Source of the DNA: an uncultured beta proteobacterium
GTDB lineage: Bacteria > Pseudomonadota > Gammaproteobacteria > Burkholderiales > Burkholderiaceae_C
Assembly (NCBI GenBank): GCA_903886275.1
Contig: CAISLN010000119.1
Location: 62,001 to 126,000 of the forward strand
Direction: 5' to 3'
DNA length: 64,000 nt
Every line of letters begins with the position of its first letter. Within the stretch, counting starts at the first letter, position 1. The position numbers and the translations under genes were made by a program. The notes beneath the pieces were generated by a model. It was not told where the DNA came from. It did no database searches and was given only the letters and a program-made list of their open reading frames with translations. Shown piece after piece: positions 54,438 to 64,000 of the stretch.

Positions 54438-54923
54438 ATGGCAAAACACGTTTCCGAAACCCCGGCCACCCAACTGCTCAAGGCCCACAAGGTGGCCTTT
54501 ACCGAGCATCCCTATGACTACCTGGAGCATGGCGGCGCCCTGCACAGCGCCGAGGTGCTGGGCTTCGATCCCTTCATGGTGGTCAAGACCCTGGTCATGC
54601 AAGACCAAGATGCCAAGCCCCTGGTGGTGCTGATGCATGGCAACCGCAAGGTCTCCACCAAAAACCTGGCACGCCAGATCGGCGCCAAGTCGGTCGAGCC
54701 CTGTGCGCCCGAGGTGGCCAACCGCCACAGCGGCTACCTGGTGGGCGGCACCTCGCCCTTTGGCACGCGCAAAACCATGCCGGTGTATATCGAAGAAAGC
54801 ATTCTGGAGCTGCCGCGCATCCTCATCAACGGCGGGCGGCGCGGCTACCTGGTGGGGCTGGACCCGCAGGTCTGTCAGGCTTTGCTGGCAGCAAAGAAGG
54901 TACAGTGCGCCCTTGCTGAATAA
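54438..54923 (+). CDS. ybaK: Cys-tRNA(Pro)/Cys-tRNA(Cys) deacylase YbaK
   Basis: 161 aa. The start MAKHVSETPATQLLKAHKVA and the conserved core VKTLVMQD, HGNRKVSTKNLARQIGAKSV, with GYLVGGTSPFGTRKTMPVYI, match the YbaK/EbsC editing family. These free-standing proteins hydrolyse Cys-tRNA(Pro) made in error by ProRS. AGGGG lies just before the ATG. It is 38 bp from plsY in the same direction and may share its transcript. Confidence 0.93.
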   Translation: MAKHVSETPATQLLKAHKVAFTEHPYDYLEHGGALHSAEVLGFDPFMVVKTLVMQDQDAKPLVVLMHGNRKVSTKNLARQIGAKSVEPCAPEVANRHSGYLVGGTSPFGTRKTMPVYIEESILELPRILINGGRRGYLVGLDPQVCQALLAAKKVQCALAE

Positions 54924-54961
54924 GAAGCGGCCGCTTCAAAAGAACATAAGGAGAACCTGGT

Positions 54962-55603
54962 TTGGAATCGCTCGCATCTTTTTACCCCCTGCTCGCAACC
55001 CTGGCGGCCTATGCCGTGGGCTCTTTGTCCTTCGCGGTGATTGTCAGCCGCGTCTGGGGCCTGAACGACCCGCGCACCTATGGCAGCAAGAACCCAGGCG
55101 CCACCAATGTGCTGCGCTCGGGCAGCAAGGCCGCCGCCATCGTGACGCTGTTGCTCGATGCCCTCAAGGGCTGGCTGCCGGTGGTGCTGGTCAGGTACTA
55201 CGGCAAGCCCTATGGACTCGAAGACGGCACGCTGGCCCTGGTGGCGCTGGCCGCCTTTGTGGGTCACCTGTACCCGGTGTTCTTCCGCTTCATAGGCGGC
55301 AAGGGCGTGGCCACGGCGTTGGGGGTGATCGTGGGCATCAACCCGCTGCTGGGCCTGGCGGTGGGCGCGTCTTTCGGAATCCTGGTATTTTTTTCGCGCT
55401 ATGTCTCTTTGGCTTCCATGGTGGCCGCCGTGTTTGCGCCGGTCTACTACGTGTTTGGCGACGGCGTGGCCTGGCGCATGGACAACCGCGTGCTGCTGTC
55501 CATGACCGTCATGACCAGCCTCCTGGTCTGGCGCCATTACGAGAACATCAAGCGCCTGCTCAAGGGCACCGAGTCCAAATTGGGCAAGAAAAAAACGGGA
55601 TAG
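54962..55603 (+). CDS. plsY: Glycerol-3-phosphate acyltransferase PlsY
   Basis: 213 aa from TTG 54962, with AAGGAG 8 bp upstream; no closer ATG fits. It is an integral membrane protein with about five helices and the PlsY motifs [40 protein letters not shown] and the C-terminal [16 protein letters not shown]. PlsY transfers an acyl group from acyl-phosphate to glycerol 3-phosphate, the first step of phospholipid synthesis. All three conserved motifs appear intact. Confidence 0.95.
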   Translation: MESLASFYPLLATLAAYAVGSLSFAVIVSRVWGLNDPRTYGSKNPGATNVLRSGSKAAAIVTLLLDALKGWLPVVLVRYYGKPYGLEDGTLALVALAAFVGHLYPVFFRFIGGKGVATALGVIVGINPLLGLAVGASFGILVFFSRYVSLASMVAAVFAPVYYVFGDGVAWRMDNRVLLSMTVMTSLLVWRHYENIKRLLKGTESKLGKKKTG

Positions 55604-55629
55604 GCGCAGCCTTCAACCGGGCCGCTTGT

Positions 55630-56589
55630 CTACTGCAAGGTGCCGGCCTGCGCCCCTAGCGACAGAATCTGGTAATGGTTGAGCTGCGCGCGCACACCAA
55701 AGGCGGGCAGGGCGGTACGTATGCCCGGTGCGCCCTGCGCCGTGGCGTGCAGACGCGGTGCCAGCAACAACTGGCCCTCGGCGTCGCCGACGATGGCCAC
55801 AAAGGGCTGGTTGGCCTTGGCGCTGCGGCGCAGCACCACACCGAGTTCATCGCTGTCCATGCGTACAAAGGTGCCGGGCGGGGTCAGGCCCACCACGCGC
55901 ATCAGGGCCTGGCCGATCTCATCGCCCCTTGTTGGGTTGTTGGCCATCACAGCGCGGGCCGATTCGCTGGCATTGCGCCCGGCGCGTGACAGGCGCGGGC
56001 TGATCATGGCGGCGTAGCGGTCCACCATTTTCAGGGTGCGGCTCAGGCGCTGGGTCGGTGGAACCTGCTGGAATGCGCCCTCATCGACCCGGTTGTCATG
56101 GTGTCTGCCCACCACCTCCAGCCAGTCCTCATCGTGCACGCCCAAGTTGCCCAGCAGCATGGCGCTCTTGACCGGGTGCACGCGGATCATGTCCTGCTGC
56201 TGCGAACTGGGTTTTTCGGCCTGGTTGGCCAGCACATCCTGCATGGCCGTCATTGACACATTCATGGTCAGCGCAGCGCGCACCAGGCTGTCGCGCTCCT
56301 TTGGTGGCAGTCGCAGCGCGCCGGCCATCAAATGGCACAGCACGGCGCAGACCAGGGCGTGCGAGGCGCTGTAGCCCACTGGCGAATTGCTGGCCAGCTG
56401 AAACAGCAGGTACAGGCCGGCGTCCGGGTCGCGCTGCATCAGCGACTGCATCCAGCGGTCGTATTGCTGCACGCGCTGGGCAAACTGCTGGCTGCTATCG
56501 GGGTAGCTCAGGATGATGGCCAGACCCGACTCCAGGTCCGACCACTCGGCCAACAGGTCTTCGTATTCGCTTTCGTCCTTGACCTGCAT
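55630..56589 (-). CDS. HD-domain (HD-GYP-like, degenerate) protein
   Basis: 319 aa. An N-terminal helical region (about 1-70) precedes an HD-type domain: SASHALVCAVLCHLMAG, later VHPVKSAMLLGNLGVHDEDW and VVGRHHDNRVDEGA. The HD doublet and GYP motif are not fully preserved, so c-di-GMP phosphodiesterase activity is doubtful. The C-terminal beta-rich part (about 235-319) may be regulatory. It is next to the c-di-GMP-binding YajQ gene in the same direction, 18 bp downstream of its stop, which suggests a second-messenger context. Confidence 0.78.
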   Translation of the reverse strand: MQVKDESEYEDLLAEWSDLESGLAIILSYPDSSQQFAQRVQQYDRWMQSLMQRDPDAGLYLLFQLASNSPVGYSASHALVCAVLCHLMAGALRLPPKERDSLVRAALTMNVSMTAMQDVLANQAEKPSSQQQDMIRVHPVKSAMLLGNLGVHDEDWLEVVGRHHDNRVDEGAFQQVPPTQRLSRTLKMVDRYAAMISPRLSRAGRNASESARAVMANNPTRGDEIGQALMRVVGLTPPGTFVRMDSDELGVVLRRSAKANQPFVAIVGDAEGQLLLAPRLHATAQGAPGIRTALPAFGVRAQLNHYQILSLGAQAGTLQ

Positions 56590-56607
56590 GGCGCTGCCGG
56601 GCTGGTC

Positions 56608-57093
56608 CTAGTCGCGGAAGTTGTCAAAACTCAGCGGCATGTCGGGTACTTCCTTTTTGATCAGGGCCATGGCGGCCTGCAGGTCGTCACGCTTGGTACC
56701 GCTGACGCGCAATTTGCCATCCTGAATCGCGGCCTGGACCTTCATCTTGCTGTCCTTGATGATGCGCTGGATTTTTTTGCCCAGTTCGGTCTCTATGCCA
56801 TCGCGCAGCTTGATCACCTGCTTGACCTTGTCGCCGCCGATCTTGGTCACGTCGCCCTTGTCCAGAAAACGCACGTCGATGTTCTGTTTGGTGAGTTTGT
56901 TGCGCAGGATGTCTTCGATCTGGCTGAGCTGGAAGTCGGCATCACCGATCAGGGTGATTTCCTTGTCCTTGAGCTCAATGCTGGCGGGTGTGCCCTTGAA
57001 GTCAAAGCGCGTACCAATTTCCTTGGCGGTGTTTTCCACGGCGTGTTTTACGTCAACCAACTTGGCTTCGCAAACGGTGTCAAAAGAGGGCAT
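56608..57093 (-). CDS. yajQ: YajQ-family nucleotide-binding protein
   Basis: 161 aa from the ATG at 57093; an upstream extension is antisense to murB. The start [20 protein letters not shown] followed by [20 protein letters not shown] and the C-terminal [13 protein letters not shown] is the conserved YajQ protein (two ferredoxin-like domains). In Xanthomonas and Pseudomonas relatives bind c-di-GMP and act on transcription. It is divergent from murB, with starts only 35 bp apart. Confidence 0.95.
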   Translation of the reverse strand: MPSFDTVCEAKLVDVKHAVENTAKEIGTRFDFKGTPASIELKDKEITLIGDADFQLSQIEDILRNKLTKQNIDVRFLDKGDVTKIGGDKVKQVIKLRDGIETELGKKIQRIIKDSKMKVQAAIQDGKLRVSGTKRDDLQAAMALIKKEVPDMPLSFDNFRD

Positions 57094-57128
57094 AGGGATA
57101 CTCAAAAAAGCGGTGAGACAATCCTGGC

Positions 57129-58211
57129 ATGTTAGTCGAGAAAAACGTCCCACTCCAGCCCTTCAATACCTTCCACATCGTGGCCAAGGCCCAGACACTG
57201 GTGCGCATTGCCAGCGAGCAGGACCTGCTGAACGTTCTGGCCGACCCCCTGTTGGCGGCAATGCCGAAATTTGTGCTGGGCGGGGGCAGCAACATCGTGC
57301 TCACCGGCGATGTCAAACCGCTGGTGCTCAAGGTCGAGATTGCGGGCCGTCGCTTGCTGCACAGCACCGAGCGTCACCACATCGTCGAAGCCGGTGCCGG
57401 TGAGGGCTGGCACGGCTTCGTCGCCTGGACCCTGGAGCGGGGCTATGCCGGTCTGGAGAACATGGCCCTGATCCCCGGCACCGTGGGCGCCTCGCCGGTG
57501 CAAAACGTGGGTGCCTATGGGGTGGAGTTGCAGGACCGCTTTGATTCGCTCGACGCCATGGATATGCAGACCGGCGCGGTGTTTACGCTCAACGCCGCCC
57601 AATGCGCCTTTGGCTACCGCGACTCGGTGTTCAAGCATGCCAGCAGTGGCACCCACATCCCTGCCAACACTGGCCACCAGGCGGTGGGCCTGAAGAACCG
57701 GGCGCTGATTTTGCGCGTGCGCTTTGCCCTGCCCAAACAATGGAAGCCGGTGCTGGGCTATGCCGATATCGAAAAGAAAATGGCCGCAGATGGCGTGAGC
57801 GAGCCCACGGCGCAGCAAATTTTTGACTGGGTCTGCGCCATTCGCCGCGCCAAGTTGCCCGACCCCGATGTGATCGGCAACGCCGGCAGCTTCTTCAAGA
57901 ACCCCACCGTCAGCACCGAGCAATGCGCCGACATCATCGCGCGCGATCCCAAGGTGGTGCATTACCGTCTTGCCGATGGCTCGGTCAAGCTGGCCGCGGG
58001 CTGGTTGATCGACTCCTGCGGCTGGCGCGGCAAATCCGTGGGCCAGGCCGGTGTTTATGAAAAGCAGGCCCTGGTGTTGGTGAACCGTGGCGTGGGCAGC
58101 AATGGCCAAGGTGCCACCGGCGGCGAGGTGATGACGCTGGCCCGGGCCATACAGACCAGCGTCTATGAGCGCTTTGGTATTTTGCTGGAGCCCGAGCCGG
58201 CGGTCTTGTAA
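57129..58211 (+). CDS. murB: UDP-N-acetylenolpyruvoylglucosamine reductase MurB
   Basis: 360 aa, the long (type I, E. coli-like) form. FAD-binding segments [27 protein letters not shown] and [20 protein letters not shown] are present, followed by the GYRDSVFK region and catalytic Ser in [13 protein letters not shown] (about 255), with a C-terminal Glu near [12 protein letters not shown]. It reduces enolpyruvyl-UDP-GlcNAc to UDP-MurNAc with NADPH in peptidoglycan synthesis. Intact. Confidence 0.96.
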   Translation: MLVEKNVPLQPFNTFHIVAKAQTLVRIASEQDLLNVLADPLLAAMPKFVLGGGSNIVLTGDVKPLVLKVEIAGRRLLHSTERHHIVEAGAGEGWHGFVAWTLERGYAGLENMALIPGTVGASPVQNVGAYGVELQDRFDSLDAMDMQTGAVFTLNAAQCAFGYRDSVFKHASSGTHIPANTGHQAVGLKNRALILRVRFALPKQWKPVLGYADIEKKMAADGVSEPTAQQIFDWVCAIRRAKLPDPDVIGNAGSFFKNPTVSTEQCADIIARDPKVVHYRLADGSVKLAAGWLIDSCGWRGKSVGQAGVYEKQALVLVNRGVGSNGQGATGGEVMTLARAIQTSVYERFGILLEPEPAVL

Positions 58212-58294
58212 GTCTGCACGGCACGGCCCTTGCATACGCCGGGCCATAGGTCCAAGCGTTTGGTTGGGGCCACGCAAAGGACTACAGTGTGCCC

Positions 58295-59269
58295 ATGAAA
58301 AATGCATTGCTTCTTGGTGGCACCGGCTTTGTCGGTGCCCATGTGTGTGAAAAATTGGTGCGTGCCGGTTGGTCGGTCACAGTGGCCACCCGGCGTGCGC
58401 AGAACGCGCGCGAGGTACAGCATCTGCCTTCGCTTACGGTGCTGGAGGTGGATGTGCATGATGCATCCGCCCTGGCCCGTGCTGCTGCAGGGCATGACGC
58501 CGTGGTCAATTTGGTGGCCATTTTGCATGGCAGCCCGGCTGCCTTTAACCGGGTGCATGTGGAGCTGCCGCAGAAAATTGCCGCCGCTTGTGCCTCGGCC
58601 GGGGTGACCCAGTTGGTGCACATCAGCGCCCTGGGTGCGAACGCACAGAACCCCGCCGCCTTGCCCTCTCTGTACCTGCGCAGCAAGAGCCAGGGCGAAG
58701 CGGTGTTGCTGGCCAGTTGCAGCCAGTTGGCCCTGACGATCCTGAGGCCCAGCGTGATCTTTGGTGCGGGCGACAAATTTCTCAACCTGTTTGCCAGCCT
58801 GCAAAAGCTGTTCCCCTTCATGCCGCTGGCCGGTGCCGATGCGCGCTTTCAGCCGGTGTGGGTAGAAGATGTGGCCACAGCGGTGGTCAAGAGCCTGGAG
58901 CGCAGCGCCCCGGGTGTGCAAACGTTGGAGGCCTGTGGCCCCGGCGTCTATACCTTGAAAGAACTGGTGGAAATTTCGGCCAAGCTGGCCGGTGTCAATC
59001 GGGGGCGGGGCCGCCCGGTCATTGGCCTGCCGAACTGGGCTGGCCAACTGCAGGCGCGCATGATGGAACTCAAACCTGGCGACCCGCTGATGAGCCGGGA
59101 CAATCTGGCCTCTATGCAAGTGCCTAGCGTGGCCACGCCCGGTATGCCGGGGCTTGAAGCGCTGGGCCTACAGCCCGCTGCGCTGGAGCCGGTGGCCCGC
59201 GACTACCTGTCGCAGGGCTCACCCTGGCATGACCTGCTAGGTGTGCGCCTGCGCTCCCACTTCCGTTAA
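58295..59269 (+). CDS. NAD-dependent epimerase/complex I NDUFA9-like protein
   Basis: 324 aa from the ATG at 58295 (a GTG two codons earlier at 58289 is possible). It has a Rossmann motif LLGGTGFVGAHVCEKLV, and the SDR-like HISALGANAQNPAALP region followed by YLRSKSQGEAVL (YxxxK replaced by a variant with Ser-Lys). The atypical short-chain dehydrogenase subgroup related to NDUFA9 is meant. The role in bacteria is unclear. Its stop codon directly abuts the stop of argG on the other strand. Confidence 0.88.
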   Translation: MKNALLLGGTGFVGAHVCEKLVRAGWSVTVATRRAQNAREVQHLPSLTVLEVDVHDASALARAAAGHDAVVNLVAILHGSPAAFNRVHVELPQKIAAACASAGVTQLVHISALGANAQNPAALPSLYLRSKSQGEAVLLASCSQLALTILRPSVIFGAGDKFLNLFASLQKLFPFMPLAGADARFQPVWVEDVATAVVKSLERSAPGVQTLEACGPGVYTLKELVEISAKLAGVNRGRGRPVIGLPNWAGQLQARMMELKPGDPLMSRDNLASMQVPSVATPGMPGLEALGLQPAALEPVARDYLSQGSPWHDLLGVRLRSHFR

Positions 59270-60673
<1,404 letters not shown>

Positions 60674-60681
60674 TTATTGGG

Positions 60682-60776
60682 CCGTCGAGAAAGCGTTCTG
60701 GCTAGGCGCGCCGCCGCAGACAGTACGTCCTTGTACGGCAAGGCGGCGCAACAACGCTAGGACGTTTTCTCGGCGG
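60682..60776 (-). promoter_or_regulatory. Large imperfect inverted repeat in the argG leader
   Basis: Outer arms CCGTCGAGAAAGCGTTCT (60682-60699) and the near-complement of it at 60759-60776 (AGGACGTTTTCTCGGCGG) enclose inner arms rich in GCCGCC/GGCGGC and a GTAC...GTAC pair. The fold would be a hairpin of about 95 nt, ending 72 bp before the argG ATG. It could be a terminator for the ppnP transcript or a leader structure for argG. Confidence 0.6.
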
Positions 60777-60787
60777 TCATCCAGAAG

Positions 60788-61105
60788 TTATGCGTAGTGG
60801 CAGATGTAGTGGTAAGCCTCGGCCACGCGGATATCAAACTTGGAATTGGCCGGTACGCTAAACGAATCGCCCTCGGCCTGTGCCACCCAGGCATCAGACC
60901 CTGCCAGCATGTATTCGCAGCAGCCGCCCACGCATTCCATGATTTCGGCGGCTCCCGTTCCAAAGCTCAGGCTCGAAGCCAGCACCACGCCGACCGATTT
61001 CTTCGTGCCGTCTGCCAGCGTGAAGCTGTGGCTGACGCATTTGCCGTCGAAGTAGACATTGGCCTTGGTGGTGAGTGTGACGTTGTCGAATTGGGTGGTG
61101 GTCAT
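60788..61105 (-). CDS. ppnP: Pyrimidine/purine nucleoside phosphorylase PpnP (DUF1255)
   Basis: 105 aa. TLTTKANVYFDGKCVSHSFT, ADGTKKSVGVVLASSLSFGT and the C-terminal SFSVPANSKFDIRVAEAYHY are the conserved PpnP sequence, a small cupin-fold phosphorylase of broad nucleoside specificity. It lies upstream of argG in the same direction, separated by the inverted repeat. The cupin core motifs appear complete. Confidence 0.93.
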   Translation of the reverse strand: MTTTQFDNVTLTTKANVYFDGKCVSHSFTLADGTKKSVGVVLASSLSFGTGAAEIMECVGGCCEYMLAGSDAWVAQAEGDSFSVPANSKFDIRVAEAYHYICHYA

Positions 61106-61156
61106 GGAAGCGGCCGTGGGCGTAAGAAGTAAAGCGCTGATTTTAAGGGAGGCGCT

Positions 61157-61513
61157 TCAAGCCAAGCGCTCTGCAAACAACTCCGGCTTGAACCCCACCG
61201 TGACGGTGCCATCCGCCCACACCACCACCGGGCGCTTGATCACGCTGCTGTGGGTCTGCATCAAGGCCATGGCCGAGGCTTCATCCACTACGCTGGCGTG
61301 GACCTCGGGGCCGAGGTTGCGCCAGGTCGGGCCCTTGCGGTTAATCAGGGTGTCGCGGCCCAGGGCCAGCAGCCAGCCCGGCAACAACTCGGCCGGCACG
61401 CCCTGCTTTTTGAAATCGTGGAACCGGTAATCCAGGCCCTGTGCACTGAGCCAGTCACGCGCCTTTTTGACAGTGTCGCAATTGGGGATGCCAAACAGTT
61501 CAATGGTTTTCAT
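61157..61513 (-). CDS. ArsC/Spx-family protein (YffB-like)
   Basis: 118 aa from the ATG at 61513. The start MKTIELFGIPNCDTVKKARD has one Cys in CDTVKKA (C-x-x-V/T in place of CxxC), typical of the YffB branch of the ArsC family. The RNLGPEVHASVVDEASAMAL and IKRPVVVWADGTVTVGFK segments continue the family pattern. Arsenate reductase activity is not expected; the cellular role is unknown. It is divergent from folC. Confidence 0.88.
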   Translation of the reverse strand: MKTIELFGIPNCDTVKKARDWLSAQGLDYRFHDFKKQGVPAELLPGWLLALGRDTLINRKGPTWRNLGPEVHASVVDEASAMALMQTHSSVIKRPVVVWADGTVTVGFKPELFAERLA

Positions 61514-61560
61514 GGCCGCCATCATGCCACCCGGCCCCTTGTGGGCGACAATTCCCGGCT

Positions 61561-62871
61561 ATGACCCAATCCTTCACGACTCTTGGCCAGTGGCTGGCCT
61601 ATTGCGAGCAACTGCATCCCAAGAACATCGACATGGGGCTGGAGCGCGTGCGCACCGTGGCCGACCGCATGGGCCTGCGCTTTGCCTGCCCCGTGATCAC
61701 GGTGGCCGGCACCAATGGCAAGGGCTCCACCTGCGCCATGCTGGAGTCCATCCTGGGCCAGGCCGGCTACAAGACCGGCGTCTACAGCTCGCCGCATCTG
61801 TTGCACTTTGAAGAGCGCTTGCGGCTAAGCGGCGAGATGGTGTCTGCCGACGCGCTGGTGGCCGGCTTTGCCGCCGTAGAGCGCTCCCGCGTGCAGGGCG
61901 CGCCGGTGTCGCTGACCTACTTTGAATTCAGCACCCTGGCCATCTTCGATGTCATGCAACGCGCCGGTCTGGATGTGGTGATTCTGGAGGTGGGCCTGGG
62001 CGGACGTCTGGACGCGGTCAACATCATGGATGCCGACTGCGCCATCATCACCAGCATCGACCTGGACCATATGGAGCTGCTGGGCAAGGACCGCGAGACC
62101 ATAGGCTTTGAGAAGGCCGGCATCATGCGCACCGGGCGCCCGGTGGTGGTGAGCGACCCCATGCCGCCGCAAAGCGTGCTCGACCGGGCGCTGGAAGTGG
62201 GTGCCGACCTGTGGCGTGTGGGGCAGGACTTCAATATCTCCGGCGACAAGCAGCAATGGGGCTGGGCTGGGCGCGGCAGGCGCTACAGCGGCCTGGCCTA
62301 TCCGGCGCTGCGCGGTGCCAACCAGTTGGTCAATGCGGCAGGTGTGCTGGCCGCGCTGACCGCCCTGCGCGAGATGCTGCCGGTAACGGCCCAAGCGGTG
62401 CGCAATGGCCTGGCCTTTGTCGAGCTGGCCGGTCGCTTCCAAATTATTCCGGGCCAGCCCACGCTGGTGCTGGATGTGGCGCACAACCCGCATTCGGTGG
62501 CGGCCCTTGCCGCCAATCTGGACGCCATGGGTTTCTTTCCGACCACCCATGCGGTCTTTGGCGCCATGGCCGACAAGGACCTCGCCCCCATGCTGGCCAA
62601 GGTCGCCCCGGTGCTGGACCGCTGGTATTTCACCGATCTGCCTACAGCCCGCGCGGCCAGCGGAGCTGCGTTGCAGGCCGCTTGGTCCGCGCAAAACACG
62701 CGCAAGGATGCGTCGGCCCAGGCCTTTGCGTCGCCGTCTGAGGCGCTCAAGGCCGCCATTGCCGCCGCAGACCCCGCTGATAGAATCGTCGTCTTCGGGT
62801 CCTTCTACACGGTGGGAGGCATATTGCAAGAGGGCATACCCCGCCTGCAAGCTGCCCACCTGGGCTCATAA
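61561..62871 (+). CDS. folC: Bifunctional dihydrofolate/folylpolyglutamate synthase FolC
   Basis: 436 aa. The Mur-ligase fold shows the P-loop ITVAGTNGKGSTCAMLESIL (about 49-67), SPHLLHFEERLRLSG, the LTYFEFSTLAIFDVM segment and the substrate-binding region VDAVNIMDADCAI-like (LDAVNIMDADCAII). The C-terminal domain carries VLDVAHNPHSVAALA. It adds glutamate to folates and makes dihydrofolate from dihydropteroate. Followed by a SPOR protein and cvpA, the usual Burkholderiales order. Confidence 0.96.
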   Translation: MTQSFTTLGQWLAYCEQLHPKNIDMGLERVRTVADRMGLRFACPVITVAGTNGKGSTCAMLESILGQAGYKTGVYSSPHLLHFEERLRLSGEMVSADALVAGFAAVERSRVQGAPVSLTYFEFSTLAIFDVMQRAGLDVVILEVGLGGRLDAVNIMDADCAIITSIDLDHMELLGKDRETIGFEKAGIMRTGRPVVVSDPMPPQSVLDRALEVGADLWRVGQDFNISGDKQQWGWAGRGRRYSGLAYPALRGANQLVNAAGVLAALTALREMLPVTAQAVRNGLAFVELAGRFQIIPGQPTLVLDVAHNPHSVAALAANLDAMGFFPTTHAVFGAMADKDLAPMLAKVAPVLDRWYFTDLPTARAASGAALQAAWSAQNTRKDASAQAFASPSEALKAAIAAADPADRIVVFGSFYTVGGILQEGIPRLQAAHLGS

Positions 62872-62898
62872 ACCAATCAGACCGCTTTCCACGCATCC

Positions 62899-63630
62899 AT
62901 GGCATTTTTCAAATTTCGCAAAGCCGCCGGGGAGCAAGCGTCACCGGCTTCTGCCCCCGAGAGCGTGGATGCCCTGCGCAAGCGGGCACGCTCCCGGCTG
63001 ATCGGAGCGGCGCTGCTGGTGCTTGCCGGTGTGATCGGCTTTCCCCTCCTGTTTGACAACCAGCCACGCCCGATTGCGGTGGGTATTCCCATCGATATTC
63101 CGGACAAGGCCAAGGCCAATCCCTTGGCCAGCGGCCCGGTGGAGCAGGCCAGGCAGGCGGATGCTGTGGCGCAGCGCGCTGGCGCAGCACCTAAGGCCCT
63201 GGCTTCAACCCGCACGCCGGCCGTAGCAGACCCCAAGCGCCCGTCCAAGGATCAGCAGAAGGAGGAGGTGATTCTTTCCTCCTCTAAGCCTGCCGCCAAG
63301 CCTGCTGCCAAGGTAGACAGCAAACCCGATACCAAGGCCAAGCCCGGCGAAAAGCCGGCCGATAAGACAGCCGCCACTGCAGCAGATAAGGCGGGCGCGA
63401 CCAGCCGCTTCATTGTGCAATTTGGCTCCTTCAGTGATTCCGCACATGCCCATGAGGCCCGCCTCAAGGTTGAAAGGGCAGGACTCAAAACCTATATGCA
63501 TATCGCGGATACGCCCGACGGCAAAAAGTACCGCGTCCGTGTGGGCCCGTTTGAAAAACGCAGTGACGCCGAAAAAGCCGCCGACAAGATCAAAAAGCTT
63601 GACCTGTCCGCCGCCCTTTTGGAACTCTAG
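62899..63630 (+). CDS. SPOR-domain protein (DedD-like)
   Basis: 243 aa. The N-terminus is cytoplasmic and basic, followed by one membrane helix (about 33-50; RLIGAALLVLAGVIGFPLLF), a Lys/Ala/Pro-rich linker (about 65-165) and a C-terminal SPOR domain (about 170-243; FIVQFGSFSDSAHAHEARLK; YRVRVGPFEKRSDAEKAADK). SPOR domains bind denuded glycan at the division septum. The folC-SPOR-cvpA arrangement is common in this group. Confidence 0.93.
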   Translation: MAFFKFRKAAGEQASPASAPESVDALRKRARSRLIGAALLVLAGVIGFPLLFDNQPRPIAVGIPIDIPDKAKANPLASGPVEQARQADAVAQRAGAAPKALASTRTPAVADPKRPSKDQQKEEVILSSSKPAAKPAAKVDSKPDTKAKPGEKPADKTAATAADKAGATSRFIVQFGSFSDSAHAHEARLKVERAGLKTYMHIADTPDGKKYRVRVGPFEKRSDAEKAADKIKKLDLSAALLEL

Positions 63631-63633
63631 TCT

Positions 63634-64000
63634 GTGCCTGTCGCATTAGCGCCGCTGGACTGGATCTGCCTCGCAGTTTTGTTGGTCTCCCTGTTGGTGG
63701 GTGCATGGCGCGGCCTGGTGGTCGAGGTGTTTTCGCTGGCAAGCTGGCTTGCTGCCTTTGTGTTGGCCCAGTGGTTTGGACCTGCTGTGGCTGCCCTGCT
63801 GCCCATGGCGGGTGCTACCGAGCCCGTGCGCTACGCCACCGGCTTTGTGCTGATTTTTATCGCCACGCTGTTTGCCGGAGCCCTGCTTGGCTTTGTGCTC
63901 TCCGAACTGCTGTCCGCCGTGGGCTTGGGGCCCCTCAACCGCCTGTTGGGCGCGCTGTTTGGCTTGCTGCGCGCCGTGGTTTTGATTTTGGCCGCCACTT
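63634..64000 (+). CDS. cvpA: CvpA-family membrane protein, 5' part only
   Basis: GTG at 63634, 3 bp after the SPOR stop; the gene runs off the right edge. The visible 122 residues (LDWICLAVLLVSLLVGAWRG; EVFSLASWLAAFVLAQWFG; LLGALFGLLRAVVLILAAT) show three to four membrane helices and the conserved G-x-x-R-G of CvpA. CvpA is needed for colicin V production in E. coli; its general function is unclear. In many Burkholderiales purF follows. Confidence 0.88.
   Translation, partial: MPVALAPLDWICLAVLLVSLLVGAWRGLVVEVFSLASWLAAFVLAQWFGPAVAALLPMAGATEPVRYATGFVLIFIATLFAGALLGFVLSELLSAVGLGPLNRLLGALFGLLRAVVLILAAT

Overview
The window is GC-rich, densely coded DNA that reads as the chromosome of a betaproteobacterium, probably Burkholderiales/Comamonadaceae (Rhodoferax/Polaromonas type). 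This is inferred from the gene families (folC - SPOR protein - cvpA, a UbiH-family hydroxylase, prfB with its programmed frameshift) and from overall protein character. No rRNA gene or species marker is present.

Layout. (1) 1-6597 is backbone: an M61 peptidase (partial) coupled to dsbC, a UbiH-type hydroxylase, a degenerate EAL-HDOD protein, two small hypothetical genes, an Ala-rich coiled-coil protein and a hybrid histidine kinase. (2) 6.8-23.9 kb is a decayed defence island. It holds one type I restriction-modification locus (hsdM broken by a 14-bp tandem duplication, hsdS, a complete fic, hsdR) and the wreck of a second (hsdS and hsdR remnants). Between them lie toxin-antitoxin modules (TumE/TumA-like, HigBA, ParDE-like), a frameshifted fic, a DUF3800 stub, an ankyrin fragment, DUF1016 nuclease fragments, an hsdR 5' stub and the C-terminal stub of an integrase. 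(3) 23.9-31.75 kb is a well-preserved 7.8-kb integrative element inserted in the 3' half of tRNA-Thr(CGT). It is bounded by a 45-bp direct repeat and carries a P4-type integrase, BrnTA, an AlpA-like protein, a replication-initiator-like protein with helically phased palindromes inside its own gene, a DUF5681 protein, and an orphan integron gene cassette with a good attC site. The gene order resembles phage satellites, but that is inference. (4) 31.77-64.0 kb is backbone: fbp, pepN, a HAD phosphatase, an AAA-ATPase/DUF4276 pair (possible two-gene defence system), prfB, an alpha/beta hydrolase, an acyl-CoA synthetase, a C-terminal processing protease, two paralogous surface proteins with a shared C-terminal module, a KdpDE-like two-component pair, a chemotaxis receptor, an aldo/keto reductase, ybaK, plsY, an HD-domain protein, yajQ, murB, an NDUFA9-like protein, argG, ppnP, an ArsC-like protein, folC, a SPOR protein and cvpA.

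How it fits together. The tRNA-Thr locus seems to have collected elements repeatedly: a relic integrase C-terminus followed by HigBA near 17.6 kb mirrors the intact integrase followed by BrnTA at 24.1-26.1 kb. Broken genes are concentrated in the left island, while backbone genes and the 7.8-kb element are almost all intact. This argues for genuine decay of the defence island rather than random sequence error, although several lesions are single-base losses in homopolymer runs and need confirmation by read mapping. The most unusual signals are non-coding: a perfectly symmetric six-site TTCCC/GGGAA array with 9-bp period before the AlpA-like gene, five palindromes phased on whole helical turns inside the initiator-like gene, paired 11-bp-spaced repeats just inside both element ends, and the attC site.
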